Origin: Thalassobacter stenotrophicus | GTDB taxonomy: Bacteria; Pseudomonadota; Alphaproteobacteria; Rhodobacterales; Rhodobacteraceae | Direction: 5' to 3' | Assembly (NCBI RefSeq): GCF_001458315.1 | Contig: NZ_CYRX01000026.1 | Span: 62,001-126,000 of the forward strand | Length of the DNA stretch: 64,000 bases | Shown: piece after piece, positions 18,238 through 29,058 of the stretch | How positions within the stretch are numbered: the stretch's first letter is position 1 | Layout of the letters: each line of letters starts with the position of its first letter | Notes under the pieces: generated by a model | Database searches by the model: none | Seen by the model: only the letters and a program-made list of their open reading frames with translations | What the model was told of the DNA's origin: nothing | Program-made: the position numbers and the translations under genes

Positions 18238-19308
18238 ATGACAGACAGCGCCCATATCCTAGAGGAAATGAACGACCGCTCCCGCGAAGTATTTCGCCGG
18301 GTGGTAGAAGGTTATCTCGACTCAGGTGGGCCCGTGGGATCGCGGACGCTGACGCGGAGCCTTTCGGAAAAGGTCAGCGCGGCAACCATACGCAACGTCA
18401 TGCAGGACCTCGAGTTTTTGGGCCTGATCGAAGCCCCTCATGTATCTGCGGGCCGTATTCCTACCCAACAGGGCCTGCGCATGTTCGTCGATGGCCTGCT
18501 AGAGGTCGGCAATCTTGGGGATGATGACCGGGAAAAGATCGACGCCACTGTTGATAATCCCGAACGTAATGTCAGCGGCCTGTTGGACCGTGTGGGTTCC
18601 GCTCTTTCGGGCGTGACCCAAGGTGCCAGCCTCGTTCTTGCGCCGAAACACGAAGCGCCGATCAAGCATATTGAGTTCGTCAGCCTTGCCGCGGACCGCG
18701 CGATGGTTGTGCTGGTTTTCGCCGATGGACACGTCGAAAACCGCGTTTTTGAGCCGCCAGCAGGCCAAACACCCAGTTCTATGCGCGAAGCTGCTAACTT
18801 TTTGAATGCGCTGATTGAGGGTAAAACTCTAAGCGATCTGCGCGGAATGATGGCGCGCGAGATATCGCAGCGGCGGCAAGAAATTGATGTCCTTGCGCAA
18901 GAGCTGGTCGAGAGCGGGATCGCCGTTTGGGACAAGGCTGGTGATCGGGATGAACGCCTGATCGTCAGAGGCCGCGCAAACCTGTTGGGTGAAAGCGCCC
19001 CAGAGGATCTGGAACGTATCCGCGTGCTGTTCGATGACCTTGAACGTAAGCGCGATATCTCCGAATTTCTGGAGCTGGCCGAGGACGGCGAAGGTGTGCG
19101 CATTTTTATCGGTTCAGAGAACAAGTTGTTCTCACTTTCGGGTTCCTCTTTGGTCGTTAGTCCTTATATGAACGCTGATCGAAAGATTATCGGCGCCGTT
19201 GGCGTGATTGGACCGACCCGGCTGAATTATGGACGGATCGTGCCGATTGTGGACTACACGGCGCAATTGGTTGGAAAGCTGATTTCCGACGCGAACAGAC
19301 AAAGGTGA
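18238..19308 (+). CDS. hrcA: heat-inducible transcription repressor HrcA
   Basis: A 356-residue repressor that normally binds CIRCE operators in front of groE or dnaK genes. The N-terminal winged helix (LDSGGPVGSRTLTRSLS, then SAATIRNVMQDLEFLGLI) and the HVSAGRIPTQQGLRMFVDGLL junction are characteristic; the C-terminal part ends with VGVIGPTRLNYGRIVPIVDY. It is followed after 3 bp by grpE. I saw no CIRCE inverted repeat (TTAGCACTC-N9-GAGTGCTAA) in front of any gene in the window, so its operator is presumably at groESL elsewhere. Confidence 0.95.
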   Translation: MTDSAHILEEMNDRSREVFRRVVEGYLDSGGPVGSRTLTRSLSEKVSAATIRNVMQDLEFLGLIEAPHVSAGRIPTQQGLRMFVDGLLEVGNLGDDDREKIDATVDNPERNVSGLLDRVGSALSGVTQGASLVLAPKHEAPIKHIEFVSLAADRAMVVLVFADGHVENRVFEPPAGQTPSSMREAANFLNALIEGKTLSDLRGMMAREISQRRQEIDVLAQELVESGIAVWDKAGDRDERLIVRGRANLLGESAPEDLERIRVLFDDLERKRDISEFLELAEDGEGVRIFIGSENKLFSLSGSSLVVSPYMNADRKIIGAVGVIGPTRLNYGRIVPIVDYTAQLVGKLISDANRQR

Positions 19309-19311
19309 GTT

Positions 19312-19869
19312 ATGGCTGAGCCGAGAGAAGAGCCGTTTCTGGATGACCCCGAAGCCGTTGAGGAAGATTTCGACCTCGATGCCGCGATGGCTGAGGGCCC
19401 GAAAGAGCCGGGACCAAATGTGGATGCGATCATTGCTGAGCGTGATGATTACAAAGACCGCTTTATGCGTGCCTTGGCCGACGCAGAAAATCTGCGCAAA
19501 CGGTCTGAACGTGATCGCCGTGAGGCAGAGCAATATGGCGGCTCCAAGCTCGCGCGCGATATGATGCCCGTCTATGACAACCTCAAGCGGGCGCTTGATG
19601 CGGCCGGAGATGAGGTTGGTGGCGTGATCGAAGGCATTCAGCTAACGCTGAAAGAACTGTCTAACGTGTTTGAAAAGCACGGTATCACGATCCTGAGCCC
19701 TGAAATGGGTGAAAAGTTCGACCCACAGATGCATCAGGCCATGTTCGAAGCCCCCGTTCCGGGCACCAAAGCCGGTGACATCATTCAGGTAATGGCCGAG
19801 GGCTTTATGCTGCACGACCGTCTTTTGCGCCCTGCGCAGGTCGGCGTGTCGTCGACGCCCGCCGGTTAA
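19312..19869 (+). CDS. grpE: nucleotide exchange factor GrpE
   Basis: A 185-residue co-chaperone that releases ADP from DnaK. An acidic N-terminal tail (about 40 residues) leads into a long coiled coil with ERDDYKDRFMRALADAENLRKRSER, then the beta-domain with MGEKFDPQMHQAMFEAP and the closing LLRPAQVGVS. It is cotranscribed with hrcA. The DnaK and DnaJ partners are encoded 6–9 kb further on the opposite strand. Confidence 0.95.
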   Translation: MAEPREEPFLDDPEAVEEDFDLDAAMAEGPKEPGPNVDAIIAERDDYKDRFMRALADAENLRKRSERDRREAEQYGGSKLARDMMPVYDNLKRALDAAGDEVGGVIEGIQLTLKELSNVFEKHGITILSPEMGEKFDPQMHQAMFEAPVPGTKAGDIIQVMAEGFMLHDRLLRPAQVGVSSTPAG

Positions 19870-22487
19870 TCGCTAGCGAGCGCTTTCAGTTCGTAAATCA
19901 GGTTAAGCGCCTCTTTTGGGGTTAGCTCATCTGGCAAAACATCGCGCAGCCGTCCTTCGGCTGCGCTTTTTGTTTGTGGCGCTGGCTGGGGCACGGGCTT
20001 GGCTGCAAAAAGCGGCAGATCGTCGATGAACGCCTTTTGGTTTCCGCCCTCCCGCTCGCCTTTTTCCAACGCTTCCAGGACCAAACGCGCCCGGGCAACA
20101 ACACTTTCGGGCAGGCCAGCCAGCTTGGCAACTTGCACACCATAACTGCGATCTGCCGCGCCCAGTCGGACTTCGTGCAGGAAAATAACATCGCCTTCCC
20201 ATTCCTTAACCGCGACCGTGGCGTTCTCGACGCCCGGTAGTTTAGCGGCAAGTTGGGTCATTTCATGGTAGTGCGTAGCAAATAGCGCGCGACATTGGTT
20301 AACGTCATGCAAGTGTTCGAGCGTGGCCCACGCGATGGAAAGCCCATCGTAGGTCGCTGTCCCGCGGCCAATTTCATCCAAAATCACAAGCGCCCGGTCG
20401 TCTGCTTGGTTCAGGATTGCGGCTGTCTCGACCATTTCGACCATAAAGGTGGATCGCCCACGCGCCAGATCATCCGATGCGCCCACGCGTGAAAATAGCT
20501 GGCTCACCACGCCAATGCGGGCACTTTCAGCGGGAACAAAGCTGCCGATTTGCGCCATAAGCGCGATCAGAGCGTTTTGGCGAAGATACGTCGATTTACC
20601 TGCCATGTTCGGGCCGGTTAGTAACGAAATTGAGGCGGTCTCAGTGGCCGTCAGTTGCGTGTCATTACGAACAAACTGGGCGCCTTGGCTTTTGAGCGCG
20701 GCTTCTACAACCGGATGACGCCCGCCGATGATGGCAAAATCACGATCACGCGTTATCTCGGGGCGATTCCAGTTTTCGCCTGTGGCCAAGTCAGCCAACG
20801 CGGTCGTGACATCCAGCTCTGAAAGCGCTCTCGCGGCTTGGTATACGCCGTCCGAAGTTTCTAATATCGACTGTCGCAGCGTCTCATAAATGCGTTTTTC
20901 TAGCTCAAGCGCGCGAGAGCCCGCGTTAAGGATTTTGGTTTCTAGCTCTGATAACTCAACTGTTGTGAACCGAACCTGGTTTGCGGTCGTCTGTCGGTGG
21001 ATGAACGTATCGATGGCATGCATTTTGTCAGCATGGGTCGCGGTGACTTCGATGAAATAGCCAAGCACGTTGTTGTGCTTGATCTTAAGGCTAGAAATCC
21101 CTGTGTTAGAGACAAAATCAGCCTGCATGGCGGCAATAACACCGCGCCCCTCATCACGAAGTGACCGGGCCTCATCAAGTTCAGCGTTATAATCCGGTGC
21201 GACCATCCCACCGTCGCGCACCAACAAGGGTGGTTCTGCAACCAACGCATCGTCCAGCAGATCCAAAAGCGCAGAATGTCCGATTAGGGCGTTAACGCTT
21301 TCCATAATCAAATCAGGCATGACTTCGGCTGATAGCGCCTCGGATATGCGTAGCGATTGGTGCAACCCGTCCCGTACTGCCGCAAGATCGCGTGGCCCGG
21401 CACGATCCAGCGAAAGGCGTGATAAGGCGCGGTCCATATCAGGTGTTTTGCGCAGGGCGTCTCGTAGCGTTTGGGTCAGGTTGCTATTGCTATTGGCCCA
21501 AGTGATCGCATCAAGCCGGGCGTTAATGGCATCAATTTGCGTGGATGGTGCAGAAACGCGACGTTCCAACAACCGTCCACCGCCCGCGGTTAGCGTTCGG
21601 TCGATACATGCCAAAAGTGATCCGGCGCGCCCACCAGACAAGCTATGCGTGAGTTCAAGATTACGTCGCGTCGCGCCATCAATTTGCATCAAGCGTTGGG
21701 TGGCTTCTTTGACTGGCGGGCGTAAAAGTGGAAGCTGCCCGCGCTGCGTCAGGTCTAGATAGCTAACCACCGCGCCCATAGCACCCAATTCGGCGCGACT
21801 AAAACTGCCATACGCCTCAAGCGTCGCGACGCCAAAAAGCGCGCACAACCGGCTGTTTGCACCGTCACTGTCAAAAGCGGATCGTGCGACTGTGGTAAGG
21901 GCAGCACCGGCATCTTCAACCGTTTCGCGGACCTCTTCTTCACGTCCTTCGGCGACAACGATTTCGCGTGGCCCTAGTCGCGCCAACTCGGGTCCCAGCC
22001 GAACGGGCGAGCAGGGCGTGACATGAAATGCCCCGGTGGAAATATCGACCCACGCAAGCGCAGAATCGTCTCTAACACTGCAATATGCAGCGAGATAGTT
22101 ATGACGCCGCGCCTCTAGCAGGCTGTCTTCCGTAAGGGTTCCGGGGGTGACCAGGCGTACAATTCCGCGCTTTACGACGGATTTTGAGCCTCGCTTCTTT
22201 GCCTCCTCTGGGGTTTCCAACTGCTCGCACACAGCGACGCGGAACCCTTTGCGGATAAGCGTCAAAAAGTAGTTCTCGGCAGAATGCGCGGGCACGCCAC
22301 ACATCGGAATATCCGCGCCTTGATGTTTGCCGCGCCTTGTCAGCGCAATATCCAGCGCTTCTGCCGCGGCGACGGCATCATCAAAGAACATTTCGTAAAA
22401 ATCGCCCATCCGATAGAACAGGAGCGCGTCGGGCGCGTCCTCCTTGATCTCCAGATATTGCGCCATCATCGGCGTGACGTTCGACAT
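19866..22487 (-). CDS. mutS: DNA mismatch repair protein MutS
   Basis: An 873-residue mismatch sensor. The mismatch-binding domain begins with TPMMAQYLEIKEDAPDALLFYRMGDFYEMF, which contains the Phe-x-Glu wedge motif (FYEMF). The C-terminal ABC-type ATPase shows GPNMAGKSTYLRQ (Walker A), VILDEIGRGTATYDG (Walker B and D-loop) and FATHYHEMTQL. The ATG 22487 is chosen for homology; an upstream reading to 22547 adds 20 residues with no known counterpart. Convergent with grpE, sharing 4 bp. Confidence 0.95.
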   Translation of the reverse strand: MSNVTPMMAQYLEIKEDAPDALLFYRMGDFYEMFFDDAVAAAEALDIALTRRGKHQGADIPMCGVPAHSAENYFLTLIRKGFRVAVCEQLETPEEAKKRGSKSVVKRGIVRLVTPGTLTEDSLLEARRHNYLAAYCSVRDDSALAWVDISTGAFHVTPCSPVRLGPELARLGPREIVVAEGREEEVRETVEDAGAALTTVARSAFDSDGANSRLCALFGVATLEAYGSFSRAELGAMGAVVSYLDLTQRGQLPLLRPPVKEATQRLMQIDGATRRNLELTHSLSGGRAGSLLACIDRTLTAGGGRLLERRVSAPSTQIDAINARLDAITWANSNSNLTQTLRDALRKTPDMDRALSRLSLDRAGPRDLAAVRDGLHQSLRISEALSAEVMPDLIMESVNALIGHSALLDLLDDALVAEPPLLVRDGGMVAPDYNAELDEARSLRDEGRGVIAAMQADFVSNTGISSLKIKHNNVLGYFIEVTATHADKMHAIDTFIHRQTTANQVRFTTVELSELETKILNAGSRALELEKRIYETLRQSILETSDGVYQAARALSELDVTTALADLATGENWNRPEITRDRDFAIIGGRHPVVEAALKSQGAQFVRNDTQLTATETASISLLTGPNMAGKSTYLRQNALIALMAQIGSFVPAESARIGVVSQLFSRVGASDDLARGRSTFMVEMVETAAILNQADDRALVILDEIGRGTATYDGLSIAWATLEHLHDVNQCRALFATHYHEMTQLAAKLPGVENATVAVKEWEGDVIFLHEVRLGAADRSYGVQVAKLAGLPESVVARARLVLEALEKGEREGGNQKAFIDDLPLFAAKPVPQPAPQTKSAAEGRLRDVLPDELTPKEALNLIYELKALASD

Positions 22488-22597
22488 AGGCGCGCCCCCC
22501 AGTTTGGACCCTCGCGCGAACGTATCGGCTTGGTCACAAAGGCGCAATTGGCACCGGCATCAGACCCGGCTAAGACTGGACAAAAGTGGAGGAAAAC

Positions 22598-24859
22598 ATG
22601 GCTAGCAAAACAAAAGTCACCCGCGAAGAGGCGCTCGCCTATCACCTAGAGCCAACGCCGGGCAAGCTTGAGATTAACGCATCAACACCAATGGCGACGC
22701 AGCGCGATCTAAGCTTGGCATATTCGCCGGGCGTTGCTGTCCCTTGTGAGGAAATCGCCGCTAATCCCAGCCTTGCCTACGACTACACGACCAAAGGTAA
22801 CATGGTTGCGGTGATCTCCAACGGGACGGCGGTTTTGGGTTTGGGTAACCTTGGGGCGTTGGCATCAAAGCCCGTGATGGAAGGCAAATCCGTGCTTTTC
22901 AAACGGTTCGCGGATGTGAATTCCATCGATATTGAGCTCGACACCGAAGACGTGGATGACTTTGTTAACGCTGTCCGACTGATGGGTCCGTCTTTTGGTG
23001 GTATTAACCTTGAAGATATTAAGGCGCCTGAATGCTTCATGATTGAGCAGCGCCTTAAAGAAGAGATGGATATTCCCGTCTTCCACGATGATCAGCATGG
23101 GACAGCTGTGATCTGTGCCGCTGGCTTGATCAATGCGTTGCGGATTTCTGGCAAGAAAATTGAGGATGTTAAGATTGTCCTTAATGGGGCCGGTGCTGCG
23201 GGGATTGCATGTATCGAGCTGCTGAAGGCGATGGGTGCGCAGCATAACAATTGCCTCGTTTGTGATACGAAAGGTGTGATCTATCAGGGCCGCACTGAGG
23301 GTATGAACCAGTGGAAATCTGCACACGCAGCAGCTACCGATGCGCGGTCCCTTGAGGATGCGATGAACGGTGCGGATGTTTTCCTTGGCGTGTCGGCCAA
23401 GGGTGCGGTGACTCCGGAAATGGTGGCGGCCATGGCCGACAACCCGGTGATTTTCGCAATGGCGAACCCCGATCCAGAGATCACTCCGGAGGAAGCGCAC
23501 GAGGTACGGATGGATGCTATTGTCGCCACAGGGCGCAGCGATTATCCTAACCAAGTCAATAACGTACTTGGATTTCCTTATCTGTTCCGGGGAGCATTGG
23601 ATATTCATGCACGCGCGATCAATGACGATATGAAGATCGCCTGCGCACGTGCTTTGGCCGATCTGGCGCGTGAAGATGTGCCCGACGAGGTGGCTATGGC
23701 CTATGGGCGTAAGCTGTCATTCGGACGCGATTACATCATTCCCACACCGTTCGATCCGCGTTTGATTCACGTCATTCCACCTGCTGTTGCGAAGGCTGGT
23801 ATGGATACAGGCGTCGCGCGGCGGCCGATTGTTGACCTAGAGGGATACACGGAATCCCTACGTCAGCGGATGGATCCAACCGCCAGCATTTTGCAAGGGA
23901 TCAACGCGCGCGCCCGGGCGGCACAGGCCACCATGATCTTCGCCGAGGGTGATGACGTTCGCGTTCTTCGGGCGGCTGTTGCGTATCAGCGTAACGGCTT
24001 TGGCAAATCGCGAGTTGTCGGGCGCGAAGACGATGTACGTGCAAAGTTGACCGAAGTTGGTTTGGGCGACGCGGCGCGTGAGCTAGAGATCGTTAACGCG
24101 CGCAACACCGAGCATCTCAATACCTATAAAGAATTCCTCTACGCGCGATTGCAGCGGAAAGGTTATGATCGGCAGGATGTGCACCGGCTGGTGACCCGCG
24201 ATCGCCATGTTTTTGCGGCATTGATGCTGGCGCATGATCATGGTGATGGCCTGGTTACGGGTGCCACGCGAAAATCGGCGCATGTTATGCGGCTGATTCA
24301 GCATGTATTCGACGTTGAGAACAACAAGAATGCCGTGGGTATTACCGCGCTGTTGCATCGCGGTCGGATCGTTATGATTGGCGATACCTTGGTTAACGAA
24401 TGGCCTGATGCGGAAGACTTGGCCACAATCGCAACGGCAGGTGCCCGCGTCGCACGTGGATTTGGTTTGGATCCACGGGTAGCGTTTGCCAGTTTCTCAA
24501 CCTTTGGTTACCCAGTGTCTGAGCGTGCGGCGAAGATGGGCGATGCTTGCAAAGTCCTGGATGAGCGGCAGGTGGACTTCGAATACGAAGGCGAAATGAC
24601 TGTCGATGTGGCGCTTAACCCCGACATTATGGCGCAATACCCGTTTCAAAGGTTAACGGGACCGGCAAACGTCTTGGTCGTTCCGGCGCGGCACTCAGCA
24701 TCAATCTCGGTGAAACTGATGCAAGAAATGGCGGGCGCCACGGTGATCGGTCCGATTTTGACTGGGATTGAACGGCCAATCCAGATTACCTCTGCCGTAT
24801 CCAAGGTTAACGATGTGTTGAACATGGCGTTGATGGCAGCGTGCAAGGTGGGCGGGTGA
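22598..24859 (+). CDS. maeB: NADP-dependent malic enzyme with phosphotransacetylase-like domain
   Basis: A 753-residue two-domain protein. Residues 1 to about 430 are the malic enzyme: LAYSPGVAVPCEEIA, the NAD(P)-binding VLNGAGAAGIACIELL and FHDDQHGTAVICAAGL. The C-terminal half resembles phosphate acetyltransferase (for example FAEGDDVRVLRAA and GDTLVNEWPDAEDLATIA) but in this family it is regulatory. It converts malate to pyruvate, CO2 and NADPH. GGAGG precedes the ATG at 22598. The stop overlaps the next gene's GTG by 4 bp, so the pair is coupled. Confidence 0.94.
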   Translation: MASKTKVTREEALAYHLEPTPGKLEINASTPMATQRDLSLAYSPGVAVPCEEIAANPSLAYDYTTKGNMVAVISNGTAVLGLGNLGALASKPVMEGKSVLFKRFADVNSIDIELDTEDVDDFVNAVRLMGPSFGGINLEDIKAPECFMIEQRLKEEMDIPVFHDDQHGTAVICAAGLINALRISGKKIEDVKIVLNGAGAAGIACIELLKAMGAQHNNCLVCDTKGVIYQGRTEGMNQWKSAHAAATDARSLEDAMNGADVFLGVSAKGAVTPEMVAAMADNPVIFAMANPDPEITPEEAHEVRMDAIVATGRSDYPNQVNNVLGFPYLFRGALDIHARAINDDMKIACARALADLAREDVPDEVAMAYGRKLSFGRDYIIPTPFDPRLIHVIPPAVAKAGMDTGVARRPIVDLEGYTESLRQRMDPTASILQGINARARAAQATMIFAEGDDVRVLRAAVAYQRNGFGKSRVVGREDDVRAKLTEVGLGDAARELEIVNARNTEHLNTYKEFLYARLQRKGYDRQDVHRLVTRDRHVFAALMLAHDHGDGLVTGATRKSAHVMRLIQHVFDVENNKNAVGITALLHRGRIVMIGDTLVNEWPDAEDLATIATAGARVARGFGLDPRVAFASFSTFGYPVSERAAKMGDACKVLDERQVDFEYEGEMTVDVALNPDIMAQYPFQRLTGPANVLVVPARHSASISVKLMQEMAGATVIGPILTGIERPIQITSAVSKVNDVLNMALMAACKVGG

Positions 24860-25689
24860 CCGTTTGGTGCCTTGGCTCGATAAATGCGGACCATTTCTAT
24901 ACGGTTCCGCATTTAGTCGAGCCGGGGGAAACCTTGATGGTCCAAAACCATTCTAAGGGATTGGGCGGCAAGGGGGCGAACCAATCTGTTGCCGCTGCTC
25001 GGGCTGGCGCCGATGTTTGTCACATCGGCGCGGTCGGCCCAGATGGTGATTGGGCTGTTAAAGCGTTAGCTGGATTTGGCGTCGATGTTTCACGTGTTTC
25101 CCGCGTCGATGCACCGACTGCGCACGCGATTATTCAAGTCGACGTTGCCGGAGAGAATGCGATCCTCGTATACCCGGGCGCCAATATGATGATCGCGGTT
25201 CCGGACTTTGCTGACGCGCAGCCGGGCGACACACTTTTGCTTCAGAACGAAACAAACGGAACCGTAGAAGCCGCCCGTAAGGCGAAGGCTAAAGGGTTGC
25301 GTGTGGTTTATTCGGCTGCTCCGTTTGATGCCAAATCAGTGCAAGAAATCCTACCGTTCGTTGACCTGTTACTAGTGAATGCGCTGGAAAATGCTTCATT
25401 AGAGACTGAATTGGGCAATATTGAAACCGACCGAGTTGTGACCCGCGGTGCAAAGGGCGCAGAGTGGATCGGTGTCGCGCATCTGCCTGCCCATCCGGTA
25501 ATTGCGATCGACACAACAGGCGCGGGCGATTGTTTTGCGGGTACTTTGGTTGCCGCGTTGGATGGCGGTGCTTCCAAAGAGGACGCTTTGCGCCGGGCGA
25601 TAGTTGCGTCGGCTTTGCAAGTCACGAAAAAGGGCACCGCAGATGCGATGCCCTCAAAGGAAGATGTAGATCGAGTGATCGGGCTTTAG
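24856..25689 (+). CDS. PfkB family carbohydrate kinase (ribokinase-like)
   Basis: A 277-residue sugar kinase. It has the family N-terminal block GSINADHFY, then [18 protein letters not shown], which is the ribokinase-type substrate signature, and the C-terminal ATP site [18 protein letters not shown] with the catalytic Asp. The substrate could be ribose or another furanose; sequence alone does not decide. GTG 24856 overlaps the maeB stop and has an AAGGTGGG motif upstream; a GTG at 24841 is an alternative. Convergent with dnaJ by 4 bp. Confidence 0.87.
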   Translation: MTVWCLGSINADHFYTVPHLVEPGETLMVQNHSKGLGGKGANQSVAAARAGADVCHIGAVGPDGDWAVKALAGFGVDVSRVSRVDAPTAHAIIQVDVAGENAILVYPGANMMIAVPDFADAQPGDTLLLQNETNGTVEAARKAKAKGLRVVYSAAPFDAKSVQEILPFVDLLLVNALENASLETELGNIETDRVVTRGAKGAEWIGVAHLPAHPVIAIDTTGAGDCFAGTLVAALDGGASKEDALRRAIVASALQVTKKGTADAMPSKEDVDRVIGL

Positions 25690-26834
25690 CTGGTCATTCC
25701 ATCCCAGAACTTCTTGACCTTGTTGAAGAATGTCGCGCCTTGCGGATTGTTTTCTTCGGACATGGTCGCGAATTCCTTCAACAATTCGCGCTGACGGCTT
25801 GTTAGGTTCACGGGCGTCTCGACCGCCAGTTCAATGTACATGTCACCGGCACCACCGCCACGTAGGGCGGGCATACCTTTGGCACGGAGGCGCATTTGTT
25901 TGCCCGATTGCGAACCTTCGGGCACCTTTACGCGCGACCGGCCACCGTCGATTGTCGGTACCTCAACCTCGCCACCTATGGCTGCAGTCGCCATAGAAAC
26001 CGGCACACGGCAGAAAAGATCGGTGTTATCACGTTGGAAGATCGGGTGATCCTGAACCTCAATAAAGATATAGAGATCGCCCGCAGGACCGCCGCGCAAA
26101 CCGGCTTCGCCTTCGCCACTTAGGCGAATGCGCGTTCCGGTTTCGACGCCCGCAGGAATGTTGACCGACAGTTGCCGCTCTTTTTCCTTACGTCCGGCAC
26201 CGCCACAGGATTTGCAGGGGTTCTTGATGATCTGACCCGCGCCGGAACACGTGGGGCAGGTACGTTCAACTGTGAAAAATCCTTGCTGCGCGCGGACTTT
26301 GCCCATGCCAGAGCACGTTGGACAGTTCGCAGGTTCAGATCCGCCTTCGGACCCACTCCCGCTACAGGTATCACAGCTGATTGAGGTCGGAACGGTGATG
26401 CTTTGTTGCAATCCGGCGAAGGCATCTTCGAGTGTGATGCGCAGGTTATAACGCAGATCAGAACCGCGCGTGGCGCGTTGGCGCCCACCGCGACCCTGTT
26501 GGCCGCCCATAAAGTCGCCGAACAAGTCTTCGAAGACGTCGGAAAAAGCAGAGGCGAAGTCGCCTTGCCCGCCGCCGCCACCGCCACGTGGGCCGCCGCC
26601 CATGCCACCGTCGAATGCAGCGTGACCAAAACGGTCGTACGCAGCCTTCTTCTCGGCGTCTTTCAGAACATCGTAGGCTTCATTGGCCTCTTTGAACTGA
26701 GATTCAGCGTTTGGATTGTCAGAGTTGCGGTCTGGGTGCAGTTCTTTGGCTTTGCGCCGAAATGCCTTTTTAATCTCATCAGGGTCAGCGCCCTTTGAGA
26801 TGCCCAAAACTTCGTAATAGTCACGTTTTGCCAT
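25686..26834 (-). CDS. dnaJ: chaperone protein DnaJ
   Basis: A 382-residue type I J-protein. The J domain carries the HPD motif in KELHPDRN at about residue 33. A Gly-rich stretch follows ([18 protein letters not shown] in spirit), then four CxxCxGxG zinc repeats starting [24 protein letters not shown] and CKSCGGAG, and the substrate-binding C-terminal domains. It stimulates DnaK ATPase. It lies 73 bp after dnaK on the same strand, with a hairpin in between. Confidence 0.96.
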   Translation of the reverse strand: MAKRDYYEVLGISKGADPDEIKKAFRRKAKELHPDRNSDNPNAESQFKEANEAYDVLKDAEKKAAYDRFGHAAFDGGMGGGPRGGGGGGQGDFASAFSDVFEDLFGDFMGGQQGRGGRQRATRGSDLRYNLRITLEDAFAGLQQSITVPTSISCDTCSGSGSEGGSEPANCPTCSGMGKVRAQQGFFTVERTCPTCSGAGQIIKNPCKSCGGAGRKEKERQLSVNIPAGVETGTRIRLSGEGEAGLRGGPAGDLYIFIEVQDHPIFQRDNTDLFCRVPVSMATAAIGGEVEVPTIDGGRSRVKVPEGSQSGKQMRLRAKGMPALRGGGAGDMYIELAVETPVNLTSRQRELLKEFATMSEENNPQGATFFNKVKKFWDGMTS

Positions 26835-26840
26835 ATATTA

Positions 26841-26892
26841 GTGTCCTCTCAGAGACACGCAGGGGCCCGGCCCGACGGACGAGCCGAGCCCC
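26841..26892 (-). terminator. dnaK–dnaJ intercistronic hairpins
   Basis: Just after dnaK on the minus strand lies a GC-rich inverted repeat: GCCGAGCCCC / GGGGCCCGGC as read on the plus strand (26862–26871 with 26883–26892, nine of ten paired). A second near-palindrome, GTGTCCTCTCAGAGACAC, is at 26841–26858, next to the dnaJ ribosome-binding site. There is no T run, so these may stabilise the dnaK transcript or lower dnaJ readthrough rather than end transcription completely. Confidence 0.5.
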
Positions 26893-26907
26893 AATGTGCG
26901 AAGGCCC

Positions 26908-28830
26908 TTAGGCCCGTTTGTCGTCGTCGAGGTCCTCGAAATCAGCGTCGAGGATTTCCTCATCCGGGCCACCATCCGCATCTGCGGGGGATTGCTCGGC
27001 CTCGCCGCCTTCGGCATCGGCTTGCGCCTTGTAAATCGCTTCACCCAGCTTCATGGCGGCTTCCGTTACATTTTGGATGCCTCCTTTGATTTTGGATGCG
27101 GCGGCTTTCTCGTCATCAAGGTCGTCGCGGAGAGCGGCAACTGCCAATTCAATCGCTTCCACGGTTGTGGGGTCGACCTTATCGGAATGCTCTTCGATGG
27201 ACTTCTCGGTGGAGTGGATCAGGCTTTCGGCCTGGTTCCGGGCTTCCACCAGCTCGCGGCGATCTTTGTCTGCTTCGGCGTTTGCCTCGGCGTCTTTCAC
27301 CATCTGCTCGATATCCTCGTCTGACAGACCGCCAGAAGCTTGGATCGTGATCTTCTGCTCTTTGCCGGTGCCTTTGTCCTTGGCGGATACGGAGACGATG
27401 CCGTTAGCGTCGATGTCAAATGTGACTTCGATCTGCGGCAGGCCGCGTGGCGCGGGTGGGATGTCTTCGAGATTGAACTGACCGAGGATTTTGTTGTCCG
27501 CAGCCATCTCACGTTCCCCTTGGAAACAACGGATGGTCACGGCGTTCTGATTGTCCTCAGCGGTCGAGAAAACCTGCGATTTCTTGGTTGGGATCGTCGT
27601 ATTGCGATCGATCAGACGGGTGAACACACCACCCAACGTTTCGATGCCCAGCGACAGCGGCGTCACGTCCAGCAGAACCACGTCTTTGACGTCGCCTTGC
27701 AGAACACCGGCCTGAATGGCGGCGCCCATGGCAACAACTTCATCAGGGTTCACACCCTTGTGTGGCTCTTTGCCGAAAAACTTGGACACTTCTTCGATGA
27801 CTTTGGGCATACGGGTCATCCCGCCGACCAAAACCACTTCGTCGATCTCATCCTTAGAGATGCCGGCGTCTTTCAACGCGGCGGCGCAAGGCTTCATCGA
27901 TGCTTTGATCAGATCACCGACCAGGCTTTCCAGCTTGGCACGGGTCAGTTTCATCACAAGGTGCAGCGGCTGGCCGTTGGCACCCATCGAGATGAAGGGC
28001 TGGTTGATCTCGGTTTGGTTGGCGCTGGACAGTTCAATCTTGGCCTTTTCGGCAGCTTCCTTAAGGCGCTGCAGAGCCATCTTGTCCTGTGTCAGGTCAA
28101 CTTGGTTTTCTTTTTTGAACGCATCCGCGAGGTAGTTCACGATACGCATGTCAAAGTCTTCACCGCCGAGGAATGTGTCCCCGTTGGTGGATTTTACTTC
28201 GAACAGGCCATCGTCGATTTCGAGGATGGTTACGTCAAACGTACCGCCGCCAAGGTCATAGACCGCGATGGTGCGTGTTTCTTTTTTGTCGAGACCATAG
28301 GCCAGCGCGGCTGCTGTCGGCTCGTTGATGATGCGCAGCACTTCGAGGCCAGCGATCTTGCCGGCGTCTTTGGTCGCCTGACGCTGTGCGTCGTTAAAGT
28401 ACGCGGGCACGGTGATAACTGCCTGTGTCACTTCTTCGCCAAGATAGCTCTCGGCGGTTTCCTTCATCTTTTGCAGGATGAGGGCAGACACTTGCGACGG
28501 GGAGAATTTCTCACCGCGAATTTCAACCCATGCATCACCATTGCCGCCGTTTACGACAGCAAAGGGCATGTTCTTTTTGTCTTTTGCCAGATGTTCGTCA
28601 TCGACGCGGCGGCCGATCAGACGCTTCACACCAAAGACGGTGTTTTCTGGGTTCGTCACGGCTTGGCGCTTGGCGGGCTGGCCGACAAGGCGTTCACTTT
28701 CGGTGAAGCCGACGATGGAGGGTGTAGTACGGGCCCCTTCCGCGTTCTCAATAACGCGAGGCTGGGAGCCGTCCATGATTGCGACGCAGGAGTTCGTGGT
28801 CCCGAGGTCGATACCAATGACTTTTGCCAT
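26908..28830 (-). CDS. dnaK: chaperone protein DnaK (Hsp70)
   Basis: A 640-residue Hsp70. It begins with [17 protein letters not shown], the ATPase phosphate-1 motif, has [14 protein letters not shown] (phosphate-2) and the substrate-binding domain with [16 protein letters not shown], and ends in an acidic tail [13 protein letters not shown]. Folds proteins together with DnaJ and GrpE. An RpoH-type promoter lies about 120 bp upstream. A 556-codon open frame on the other strand is only its antisense shadow. Confidence 0.98.
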   Translation of the reverse strand: MAKVIGIDLGTTNSCVAIMDGSQPRVIENAEGARTTPSIVGFTESERLVGQPAKRQAVTNPENTVFGVKRLIGRRVDDEHLAKDKKNMPFAVVNGGNGDAWVEIRGEKFSPSQVSALILQKMKETAESYLGEEVTQAVITVPAYFNDAQRQATKDAGKIAGLEVLRIINEPTAAALAYGLDKKETRTIAVYDLGGGTFDVTILEIDDGLFEVKSTNGDTFLGGEDFDMRIVNYLADAFKKENQVDLTQDKMALQRLKEAAEKAKIELSSANQTEINQPFISMGANGQPLHLVMKLTRAKLESLVGDLIKASMKPCAAALKDAGISKDEIDEVVLVGGMTRMPKVIEEVSKFFGKEPHKGVNPDEVVAMGAAIQAGVLQGDVKDVVLLDVTPLSLGIETLGGVFTRLIDRNTTIPTKKSQVFSTAEDNQNAVTIRCFQGEREMAADNKILGQFNLEDIPPAPRGLPQIEVTFDIDANGIVSVSAKDKGTGKEQKITIQASGGLSDEDIEQMVKDAEANAEADKDRRELVEARNQAESLIHSTEKSIEEHSDKVDPTTVEAIELAVAALRDDLDDEKAAASKIKGGIQNVTEAAMKLGEAIYKAQADAEGGEAEQSPADADGGPDEEILDADFEDLDDDKRA

Positions 28831-28951
28831 AGGACAATTCCTTCTTACTTAGGCGATACAATTCGGAGCAGGTCTGTTAGCAGCCCCTTCCCCATGATCC
28901 CGAACGCGAAACGGGGTCACGAAAATGTGGCTCATCCCGCGCTTCGCAGGG

Positions 28952-28981
28952 TATATAAGGACGTGCGGGGCCTGCCGCAAG
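28952..28981 (-). promoter_or_regulatory. RpoH (sigma-32)-type promoter of dnaK
   Basis: Read on the minus strand: CTTG (28981–28978), 18 bases, then CTTATATA (28959–28952). This fits the alphaproteobacterial heat-shock promoter pattern CTTG-N17/18-CYTATNT. The dnaK start codon is about 120 bases downstream. Confidence 0.6.
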
Positions 28982-29058
28982 CGCCCGAGACGATCAGAAT
29001 GATCGAGTGACACTTAAAATTGCATGGAATTCGAGGCATTTCACACCATGTATAGTTT

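Noticed and set aside
25085-25100. Third parS site in the PfkB gene (TGTTTCACGTGTTTCC)
   Set aside because: Only the left part matches; four mismatches in the right half of the palindrome.
27340-29010. 556-codon open frame on the plus strand across dnaK
   Set aside because: It is antisense to dnaK, whose codon bias leaves that frame open; no family features and no ribosome-binding site.
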